Shown one piece after another: positions 1 to 4,853 of a stretch of 8,124 nt of DNA. Below the pieces are notes generated by a model. The model had not been told where the DNA came from, did no database searches, and worked only from the letters and a program-made list of their open reading frames with translations. The stretch is from Campylobacteraceae bacterium (GTDB taxonomy: Bacteria > Campylobacterota > Campylobacteria > Campylobacterales > Sulfurovaceae): contig JALSPE010000137.1 in assembly GCA_026986085.1 (NCBI GenBank), forward strand, positions 1-8,124. Reading direction: 5' to 3'. Within the stretch, counting starts at the first letter, position 1, and each line of letters begins with the position of its first letter. A program made the translations under genes and the position numbers.

Positions 1-114
1 CATCTGCGAAGGCACTTCATTACCTAGCTCTTTAATATGCTCAACATAGTTTCGCCCAATGCAAACTACTTTTGATGGGAAAACTTCTTTGTTTTCAAAA
101 ATAATAGTGTTCAA
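1..114 (-). CDS. Fumarylacetoacetate hydrolase (FAH) family protein, 5' end only
   Basis: Only the first 38 codons are present; the gene continues past the left edge. The visible N-terminus includes VCIGRNYVEHIKELGNEVP at about residues 17-35. This is the signature opening of FAH-family enzymes (FAHD1/YcgM/2-keto-4-pentenoate hydratase type), where the IGRNY segment begins the catalytic domain. Members are metal-dependent hydrolases, hydratases or decarboxylases of small keto acids such as acylpyruvates or oxaloacetate; the substrate cannot be told from this fragment. The start is TTG at 112-114, chosen because a full AAGGAG Shine-Dalgarno lies 5 bases upstream and the family N-terminus fits. 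It lies downstream of an AraC-type regulator on the same strand with a 108-base gap that contains its own likely promoter and a direct repeat. The family assignment is firm; the exact activity is unknown. Confidence 0.82.
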   Translation of the reverse strand, partial: MNTIIFENKEVFPSKVVCIGRNYVEHIKELGNEVPSQM

Positions 115-119
115 ATTCT

Positions 120-125
120 CTCCTT
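120..125 (-). promoter_or_regulatory. Ribosome binding site for the FAH-family gene
   Basis: AAGGAG read on the minus strand, 5 bases before a TTG codon at 114-112. It is the reason for calling TTG as the start, as no ATG lies in frame near the family N-terminus. Confidence 0.75.
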
Positions 126-159
126 AAAGTCAGTTATAAAATTTTACTACAAAAAAACG

Positions 160-165
160 ATTATA
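160..165 (-). promoter_or_regulatory. Probable -10 element of the FAH-family gene
   Basis: A perfect TATAAT on the minus strand, followed by a T-rich run, about 46 bases before the TTG start. A second TATAAT at 187-182 on the same strand is an alternative -10. No good -35 is seen at either; in this group a conserved -35 is usually lacking. For the first choice the -35 position would fall at about 183-188, inside the direct repeat described separately. Confidence 0.45.
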
Positions 166-183
166 ATTATCTTTTACTGAGAT

Positions 184-215
184 TATATTGTAAATTTCTG
201 TTTATATATTGTAAA
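184..215. repeat. 11-bp direct repeat with 21-bp periodicity, candidate AraC-type operator
   Basis: TATATTGTAAA occurs exactly at 184-194 and again at 205-215, so the copies start 21 bases apart, which is two helical turns. AraC-family dimers classically bind two direct half-sites in the same orientation about 21 bp apart. The pair sits just upstream of, or on, the -35/-10 region of the FAH-family gene and next to the 3' end of an AraC-type gene. The repeat is seen directly; its operator role is inferred. Because the region is AT-rich a chance repeat is possible, although the central TTGTAAA is not a simple A/T run. Confidence 0.5.
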
Positions 216-222
216 AAATTGA

Positions 223-948
223 CTATTTGAATTTTTTTGGTGGGAGTGCAAATATTTTTTTAAAGTTTTTGTTAAAATGGCTTTGGTCAAAGAATCCAAA
301 ATCTATTGCAAGGTGTGAGATATTTGCCTCTTTTATCTTTTCTTTTGCCAAGTTTGTTTTTAAGATTATAATAAACTGTTTTGGGGTTATAGAGTATGCT
401 TTTTTGAACTCTCTAATAATATATGATTTATCATAACCTAAATCTTTTGCTATTGACGATAAATTCAACTCATTTGTAATATTTTTCAAAATATATTCTC
501 TCGTTAGTTTGGCAACACCTGTAATCTCTTCTTTTTCATTTTTATTTTGCTTTGAAAGCTCTTTTAACACATCTTTTAAGCTCTCTAAATTTGCATTTAT
601 ATTACTTATTTTAGTTATAAGGTTGTATAGTTTTTGACTTTGAATAATATTGCTATCTATATAAAAATCTTTACTAATATTTGTGCTTAACCATTGCGAC
701 TTAATACACATTGTATAGTAATCTTTTGCATCAATATTTGTAGTCTTATGTATTTCATATTGGTTAAAGACTATAATCTCTTTTGCTTTAACAATTTTAG
801 TCTCATTTACAAAATCTACTTTGATTTTACCACTTTTTATAGCACCAAGATATAGGTGATTGTGAAAGTGGGCTTTGTAGTCGCTAAATATATTTTTTTG
901 ATACTTTATTTCGCCAAATACTCTGTTACCTTCTTTAATTAAAACCAT
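223..948 (-). CDS. AraC-family transcriptional regulator
   Basis: A 241-residue protein with the two-part AraC layout. The N-terminal part (about 10-80) looks like a small cupin sensor domain, with HFHNH at 27-31 followed by a Gly-containing strand turn, typical of AraC effector domains. The C-terminal part (about 148-241) carries two helix-turn-helix units: LSSIAKDLGYDKSYIIREFK at 163-182 and ISHLAIDFGFFDQSHFNKNF at 210-229, the second being the family signature. The length is at the short end for the family. The start ATG at 948 has only a weak AAGAG upstream. The gene is divergent from luxS with 52 bases between, and lies upstream of an FAH-family enzyme gene on the same strand, its likely target. 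The effector cannot be deduced. Confidence 0.93.
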   Translation of the reverse strand: MVLIKEGNRVFGEIKYQKNIFSDYKAHFHNHLYLGAIKSGKIKVDFVNETKIVKAKEIIVFNQYEIHKTTNIDAKDYYTMCIKSQWLSTNISKDFYIDSNIIQSQKLYNLITKISNINANLESLKDVLKELSKQNKNEKEEITGVAKLTREYILKNITNELNLSSIAKDLGYDKSYIIREFKKAYSITPKQFIIILKTNLAKEKIKEANISHLAIDFGFFDQSHFNKNFKKIFALPPKKFK

Positions 949-969
949 TAATACTCTTTTAAGAAACTT

Positions 970-986
970 TGTGTAATATTACCACA
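970..986. promoter_or_regulatory. Shared divergent promoter region of the AraC-type gene and luxS
   Basis: GTAATATTAC at 973-982 is a perfect 10-bp palindrome, flanked by TGTG (970-973) and CACA (983-986). On the plus strand TAATAT at 974-979 can serve as the luxS -10. On the minus strand TGGTAATAT (984-976) is an extended -10 for the regulator. The predicted leaders are only about 15 and 21 bases. The assignment rests on motif and position alone. Confidence 0.45.
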
Positions 987-1000
987 AAAAAGGATAATTT

Positions 1001-1510
1001 ATGCCACTATTAGATAGTTTTATGGTTGATCATACAAAAATGCCAGCACCTGCTGTAAGAGTTGCAAAGACAATGAAAAGCCCTAGTGGGGATACTATTA
1101 CTGTTTTTGATTTGAGGTTTTGTGTGCCAAATAAAGAGATATTAAGCGAAAGAGGTATTCACACATTAGAGCATCTATTTGCAGGGTTTATGAGAGAGCA
1201 TTTAAATAGCGATAGTGTTGAGATTATTGATATATCGCCAATGGGGTGTAGAACAGGGTTTTATATGAGCCTTTTGGGTGAGCCAACAGGGGAAGAGGTT
1301 GCAAAGGCTTGGGAAGAGTCGATGAAGGATGTATTGAATGTAAAGAGCCAAAGTGATATTCCAGAGCTTAATATCTATCAGTGTGGAACATTCAAGATGC
1401 ACTCTCTTGATGAAGCAAAAGAGATTGCTAAAAATGTGTTAGATAGAGGCATTGGGATGATGGATAATGAAGAGTTGAAGCTTGACTTGGAGAAAATAAA
1501 AGAAATTTGA
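1001..1510 (+). CDS. luxS: S-ribosylhomocysteine lyase LuxS
   Basis: LuxS cleaves S-ribosylhomocysteine to homocysteine and 4,5-dihydroxy-2,3-pentanedione, the precursor of autoinducer-2, recycling the by-product of SAM-dependent methylation in the cytosol. The 169-residue length is normal for the family. The metal-binding HTLEH motif is at 54-58 (His54 and His58 as ligands, Glu57 catalytic), the third ligand is Cys128 in YQCGT, and the catalytic Cys83 lies in GCRTGFY. The N-terminus MPLLDSFMVDHTKM is typical, so the ATG at 1001 with AGGA 6 bases upstream is secure. No Pfs/MTA-SAH nucleosidase or other methyl-cycle gene is adjacent. It is divergent from the AraC-type gene, and the downstream genes seem to have their own promoter at its 3' end. 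The enzyme looks fully intact. Confidence 0.98.
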   Translation: MPLLDSFMVDHTKMPAPAVRVAKTMKSPSGDTITVFDLRFCVPNKEILSERGIHTLEHLFAGFMREHLNSDSVEIIDISPMGCRTGFYMSLLGEPTGEEVAKAWEESMKDVLNVKSQSDIPELNIYQCGTFKMHSLDEAKEIAKNVLDRGIGMMDNEELKLDLEKIKEI

Positions 1511-1516
1511 TATAAT
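1487..1516 (+). promoter_or_regulatory. Likely promoter of the mntA-hepT block
   Basis: TATAAT at 1511-1516 is preceded by TGA, the luxS stop codon, making an extended -10 (TG-A-TATAAT). A weak -35-like TTGGAG lies at 1487-1492 with 18 bases between. Transcription would start near 1523, about 29 bases before the mntA start codon. Confidence 0.5.
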
Positions 1517-1540
1517 AAAATATTCAATAAAAAGATTATT

Positions 1541-1546
1541 AGGGAG
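1541..1546 (+). promoter_or_regulatory. Ribosome binding site of mntA
   Basis: AGGGAG lies 5 bases before the TTG codon at 1552. It decides the start, as no ATG occurs before the conserved N-terminal helix. Confidence 0.7.
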
Positions 1547-1551
1547 CCAAA

Positions 1552-1839
1552 TTGACAAAAGATGAGATAATAGCTTTTTTAAAAGAGAAAAAAGAGTTTT
1601 TAAAAAATGAATTTTTTGTTGATAAAATAGGACTATTTGGCTCTTACGCAAGAGATGATGCAACTGCCCAAAGTGACATAGACTTTATTATTATAAGCTC
1701 TAAAAAAGACTTTTATAATAGATACAGATTAAAAGAGTTTTTAAAAGAACACTTAAAAAGAGATATAGATATAGGATATTTAGACTCATTAAGAAGCTAT
1801 ATAAAAAGAGAGATTGAAAAAGAGATTATTTATGTCTAA
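1552..1839 (+). CDS. mntA: MntA-type minimal nucleotidyltransferase, antitoxin of a MNT-HEPN pair
   Basis: A 95-residue protein of the polymerase-beta-like minimal nucleotidyltransferase family. The catalytic signature is complete: GSYARDDATAQSDID at 30-44 gives the G-S motif plus two metal-binding acids, Asp42 and Asp44. A likely third acid is Asp73 in RDIDIG, followed by the usual C-terminal helix ending in EIIYV. In characterised MntA-HepT systems the antitoxin transfers AMP units to a tyrosine of the HEPN toxin and silences it; the intact active site suggests the same here. The start is TTG with a strong AGGGAG. The stop overlaps the toxin start by 8 bases (1832-1839), indicating coupled translation. 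Base composition is markedly AT-richer than luxS upstream (11 G/C in 1561-1620 against 22 in 1201-1260), which may reflect acquisition. Confidence 0.9.
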   Translation: MTKDEIIAFLKEKKEFLKNEFFVDKIGLFGSYARDDATAQSDIDFIIISSKKDFYNRYRLKEFLKEHLKRDIDIGYLDSLRSYIKREIEKEIIYV

Positions 1840-2269
1840 AAGAGTTTTAGAGTTTTATATTATCGATATTTTAATAGCTATTGATAAGATTAAAAGATAT
1901 AGCAAAGATTTTAGTAATGCAGATGAATTTTACTATGATGAAAAGAGTTTTGATGCAACTATGAGAGAGTTGCAAATTATTGGTGAGGCTACAAAACATT
2001 TAATAAACTCTAATATGCTTGATAGTAGCTTTAGAGTTGTAGTTGAATTTAGAAATATAATTGTTCATGAATACTTTGGTATAGATAAAGATGAGATATG
2101 GCAAATAATTAGAACTCATCTGCTTAAGTTTGAAGATGAAATTATGAGAATTTTTAAAAGCTCTGATAAAGAGGTGCTATTAGATATATTAAAAGAGAAT
2201 AAAAGTGATTTTAGAGGTAGAACTTTAGAATATATTACAAAATTAGAAAAGGAACTAAAGTGTATATAG
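1832..2269 (+). CDS. hepT: HepT-like HEPN-domain ribonuclease toxin (DUF86)
   Basis: A 145-residue mostly helical protein. Two family hallmarks are visible: LQIIGEATKHL at 47-57 and the HEPN catalytic motif R-x4-H-x-Y as RNIIVHEY (Arg74, His79, Tyr81). HEPN proteins of this type are metal-independent RNases; Tyr81 corresponds to the tyrosine AMPylated by the MntA partner in studied systems. The start is the ATG at 1832 inside the mntA stop region, with AAGAG 7 bases before it. An in-frame TTG at 1814 would add six residues buried in mntA and lacks a better ribosome site. After the usual family end (about residue 108) there is a charged helical tail of about 37 residues, KSSDKEVLLDILKENK onwards, which is longer than I expect. 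Its 3' end overlaps the next gene by 10 bases, so the pair is joined to the following genes. Confidence 0.9.
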   Translation: MSKRVLEFYIIDILIAIDKIKRYSKDFSNADEFYYDEKSFDATMRELQIIGEATKHLINSNMLDSSFRVVVEFRNIIVHEYFGIDKDEIWQIIRTHLLKFEDEIMRIFKSSDKEVLLDILKENKSDFRGRTLEYITKLEKELKCI

Positions 2270-2568
2270 CAATTCCAGTTGATAATCAAAATTTACAAAA
2301 GGCAAAGATTGCCAAGATATTAGAGGCAAAGGGTTGGGCTGTTATAGATTTTGATGAAGGGGTGGCAAAGAGTATTCAATTTAGCGATAGTTATCACCCA
2401 GAAGGTGTAGATTGGATAGATTTTATTGTTGTAGAGAATAGATATGAGAATATTATCGATTTTTTAAATGAAGGCATTATGGTTCTTGCAAGACGAGAAG
2501 GGCAAGATGCAATTGAAGATATTATAGAAGCTTTTAAGTTTAAAGAGTTGGATGAAGCAGGATTTTAA
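2260..2568 (+). CDS. NifX/NifB C-terminal-like small protein (dinitrogenase Fe-Mo cofactor biosynthesis fold)
   Basis: A 102-residue cytosolic protein. The N-terminal IAIPVD (residues 3-8) and the C-terminal half, with VDWIDFIVVE at 50-59, LNEGIMVLARREGQDAIEDI at 69-88 and the end AFKFKELDEA, follow the pattern of the RNase-H-like NifX/NafY/MTH1175 family (PF02579). The family includes Fe-Mo cofactor carriers but also many proteins with no tie to nitrogen fixation. No nif gene is seen nearby and no cysteine is present for cluster binding, so a nitrogenase role is not supported. The start is GTG at 2260 with AAGGA 6 bases upstream, overlapping the hepT stop by 10 bases. Its own stop overlaps the methyltransferase start by 17 bases. 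Close coupling to a tRNA modification gene suggests a related role, but the function is unknown. Confidence 0.65.
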   Translation: MYIAIPVDNQNLQKAKIAKILEAKGWAVIDFDEGVAKSIQFSDSYHPEGVDWIDFIVVENRYENIIDFLNEGIMVLARREGQDAIEDIIEAFKFKELDEAGF

Positions 2569-3346
2569 GAGCCTCTATAACCCAAGTTTAAGAGAGCAAA
2601 AAGAGCAAATTATTACAAAAGATGGCACTAAGACTCTATATTCAAAAGAGTTTGATGAGTGCTATCACTCTACTAATGATGGGGCTTTAAATGAGAGTTT
2701 GAATAAGCATATTATACCTGCAAGTAATTTAAGTTTGCACAAAAATAGCCTTACTATTTTAGATATATGTTATGGGCTTGGGTTTAATACACTTACTACT
2801 ATCTATTACTACCAAAAGCATCGCCCAAATACCAAGCTTCATATAATTTCACCAGAGCTTGATGAGGGGTTGGTAAAATCTTTAAAAGAGTTTGAATATC
2901 CAAAAGAGTTTGAGGGGTTAAAAGAGATTATTCAATCAGTTAGTAGCGATTTATTTTATGAAGATAGCAGTATAAGAATAGAGGTATTAATTGGTGATGC
3001 AAGAGAGATGGTTAAAAGTATAGATAAAGAGATAGATATTATATACCAAGATGCTTTTAGCCCTAAGAAGAATCCAGCATTATGGACAAGAGAGTGGTTT
3101 TTAGATTTAAAGAGTATATCTAGCAAAGATTTGATTTTAACTACATACTCTAGTGCTACTCCTGTAAGATTGGCTATGTATGAGAGTGGATTTAATATAT
3201 ATACTCCACCAAAAGCAGATGTTCGAAGTGGAACTATTGCATCTTTAATTGAGTTGGATTTAGAGCCAATTGATATGGAGCTTAAAAAGATTAGAAATCC
3301 AAATGCTAAAGCTTTAGTAGATTGTGATCTCTTTTATAACTTTTAA
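2552..3346 (+). CDS. mnmD: MnmD/MnmC2-type tRNA 5-(aminomethyl)uridine-34 methyltransferase
   Basis: A 264-residue SAM-dependent methyltransferase of the DUF752 family, which completes mnm5(s2)U at the wobble position of tRNAs by methylating the aminomethyl group. Markers are the family N-terminal block YSKEFDECYHSTNDGALNES (30-49), SAM motif I as DICYGLGFNT (71-80), acidic Glu102 after the second strand, GDAR at 148-151, and the signature QDAFSPKKNPALWT (166-179). TYSSATPVR (198-206) and the Arg-Ser-Gly loop near 225 also fit. In E. coli this domain is fused to an FAD oxidoreductase (MnmC1); here the protein ends after the methyltransferase, as in Aquifex and other stand-alone forms, which act on aminomethyl-U made by MnmEG. 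It is the last gene of the overlapping block and its 3' end overlaps pdxA tail to tail by 41 bases. Confidence 0.88.
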   Translation: MKQDFKSLYNPSLREQKEQIITKDGTKTLYSKEFDECYHSTNDGALNESLNKHIIPASNLSLHKNSLTILDICYGLGFNTLTTIYYYQKHRPNTKLHIISPELDEGLVKSLKEFEYPKEFEGLKEIIQSVSSDLFYEDSSIRIEVLIGDAREMVKSIDKEIDIIYQDAFSPKKNPALWTREWFLDLKSISSKDLILTTYSSATPVRLAMYESGFNIYTPPKADVRSGTIASLIELDLEPIDMELKKIRNPNAKALVDCDLFYNF

Positions 3347-4250
3347 GTATATATTTAACAGAGTTTATGTAGCTTTTTAGATTTAATTTTTTATTTTTAT
3401 ATGCAATATCAAAAGCAGTTCCGTGATCAACACTTACTCTTAATATTGGCAAATTAAGAGATACATTTATACTCTCATCAAAATATAGAGCCTTTAGTGG
3501 TGCTAAGCCTTGGTCGTGGTAGATTGCTATAAAGTATTTAAAACTCTCTCTAAAATTTGGTGTAAATGCAATGTCTGGAACTATTGGTCCAATAAATTGC
3601 TCGAACCCAATTTTTTTATTTGCTTTTTTTATCGCTTTTGTAATATGTTTTTCTTCGTCTCCTAAAACGCCGTTATCTCCAGCGTGGGGGTTGAGCCCTA
3701 GCACTGCTACTTGTTTTAACTCTTTTATATTTGCATTAAAATCTAGTAAAAACTTTTCAAACTCTTTTGTATTAACTTTACCTGCTACATCTTTTAGTGG
3801 TATATGCTCTGTATATAAAGCTACAAACATCTTAGGGCATCCTAGCATCATTATTGCATCTTGTTTAAATATATCTCTTAAAGCATCAGTGTGACCTTTA
3901 TATTTTATACCTGCTTTGCTCCAAGCCTCTTTATTAATTGGTAGAGTCAATATTGCATCAACTTTTTTTGTTGCAGCTAAATTAATAGCTTCGATAAAAG
4001 AGCGGAAGCTGTAAAAACCACTTCTTTTGCTAACTTCTCCTGGTTTTATTTTAAAATCTTTTGCATTTGGCTCAACTATTTTAAAGTCATTTGGAATATC
4101 TATACCTAATTTATCGGAAGCTTGTCTTAGCATCTCGTTGCTAATAACATAAATGGGCTCTACTACTTTTTTAATTTTATTATGAGCCCTTAAAGCTATC
4201 TCTATACCAATACCGTTTAAATCGCCTATACTTACTGCTACTTTTTTCAA
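3306..4250 (-). CDS. pdxA: 4-hydroxythreonine-4-phosphate dehydrogenase PdxA
   Basis: PdxA oxidises 4-phosphohydroxy-L-threonine with NAD(P); spontaneous decarboxylation then gives 3-amino-2-oxopropyl phosphate, the partner substrate of PdxJ in the DXP-dependent pyridoxal phosphate pathway. The 314 residues are slightly shorter than E. coli PdxA (329). Metal-binding histidines equivalent to E. coli 166, 211 and 266 are His149 (YTEHIPL), His189 (LNPHAGDNG) and His245 (IYHDQGLAPLK). KGHTD at 118-122 and SVDHGTAFDIA at 273-283 are also conserved. The start is TTG at 4250-4248, with AAGGA 5 bases upstream and the family-typical MKKVAVSIGDLNGIGIEI. It follows the exporter gene by 9 bases and is third in the pdxJ operon. 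Its last 41 bases overlap the opposite-strand methyltransferase gene. Confidence 0.96.
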   Translation of the reverse strand: MKKVAVSIGDLNGIGIEIALRAHNKIKKVVEPIYVISNEMLRQASDKLGIDIPNDFKIVEPNAKDFKIKPGEVSKRSGFYSFRSFIEAINLAATKKVDAILTLPINKEAWSKAGIKYKGHTDALRDIFKQDAIMMLGCPKMFVALYTEHIPLKDVAGKVNTKEFEKFLLDFNANIKELKQVAVLGLNPHAGDNGVLGDEEKHITKAIKKANKKIGFEQFIGPIVPDIAFTPNFRESFKYFIAIYHDQGLAPLKALYFDESINVSLNLPILRVSVDHGTAFDIAYKNKKLNLKSYINSVKYILKSYKRDHNLLKL

Positions 4251-4255
4251 ATTAA

Positions 4256-4260
4256 TCCTT
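4256..4260 (-). promoter_or_regulatory. Ribosome binding site of pdxA
   Basis: AAGGA on the minus strand starts at the last base of the exporter's TAA stop codon and lies 5 bases before a TTG codon. It fixes the TTG start and suggests coupling to the upstream gene. Confidence 0.7.
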
Positions 4261-4853
4261 TATGCTATTTTTAGTAATGCTAAATATGATGATTTAAATA
4301 GCATTAATGCAAAACCAAAGAAGACGATAGAGGCAATTTTATTAATTACTATTAGTGTTGCATCATTTATATTGAACTTAGAAGCAATAAATGCAGCCAA
4401 TAAAAAACCTGTTGCTATTGCACTAAATAGTGCTATTATACTAAATATTATATTTTTTGTTAAAAATGGTGTTATGACAGCAGAGAAAAATATTATTGCT
4501 TTTGGGTTTGTTATATTCATCAAAAAGCCTTCTTTAAGAATTTGCACTTTACTAATATTTTGACAACTTTTCTCTAAATGAGGCTTTTGTTTAAATATTA
4601 AAAAAGATATTCTTAGTAGATACAAGCCACCTAAAATTCCTATAATTAATTGAAAATATAGATTATTTCCAATAGCACTAAAACCTAGAGCTACAAGTGA
4701 GAGATAAATTACATTTCCAAGCAAAACCCCAAAAATAGCAAAAATAGCTATCCCAAAACCTCGACAAATTGTTTGTGTTAAAATATAAAAAATATCTGGC
4801 CCAGGAGTAATTGCGGCGACAAATCCTACAATAAAGAGTGTTAAGTAATCCAT
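4260..4853 (-). CDS. LysE/RhtB-family translocator (amino-acid-type exporter)
   Basis: A 197-residue inner-membrane protein with the LysE/RhtB layout of about six helices (roughly 3-24, 36-58, 65-87, 117-134, 137-157 and 168-187) and a polar loop after the third. Family motifs are the N-terminal ITPGPD at 15-20, GVLLGN at 42-47 and GFLMNITNPKAIIFF at 109-123. Members export amino acids or derivatives such as lysine, homoserine, threonine or cysteine by proton exchange; substrate is not predictable from sequence. Its ATG shares a base with the pdxJ stop (TAATG at 4855-4851), so the two are translationally coupled, and pdxA follows 9 bases later. Sitting inside the pyridoxal phosphate pathway operon, it may export a pathway intermediate, a B6 vitamer or a 4-hydroxythreonine-like compound, but this is inference. 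Confidence 0.92.
   Translation of the reverse strand: MDYLTLFIVGFVAAITPGPDIFYILTQTICRGFGIAIFAIFGVLLGNVIYLSLVALGFSAIGNNLYFQLIIGILGGLYLLRISFLIFKQKPHLEKSCQNISKVQILKEGFLMNITNPKAIIFFSAVITPFLTKNIIFSIIALFSAIATGFLLAAFIASKFNINDATLIVINKIASIVFFGFALMLFKSSYLALLKIA

Noticed and set aside
227..436. Plus-strand open frame of 69 codons inside the AraC-type gene
   Set aside because: It lies wholly antisense to a well-supported gene, has low-complexity hydrophobic sequence and no family features.
1575..1620. Cluster of A and T runs of 5-6 in the 5' part of mntA, a possible phase-variable tract
   Set aside because: The runs are short and ordinary for such AT-rich DNA; phase variation in this phylum usually uses longer tracts, often poly-G, and the reading frame is intact.
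1202..1663. Minus-strand open frames across luxS and the start of mntA
   Set aside because: Both are shadows of intact genes with clear catalytic motifs on the plus strand and have no plausible protein character.
1814..1831. TTG at 1814 as an earlier start of hepT
   Set aside because: It would add six residues lying inside mntA. The ATG at 1832 has an AAGAG at proper distance and gives the usual short HepT N-terminus.
3571..3894. Plus-strand open frame of 107 codons within pdxA
   Set aside because: It is antisense to conserved PdxA motifs and reads as the Ser/Phe-rich sequence expected from the complement of a Lys-rich gene.
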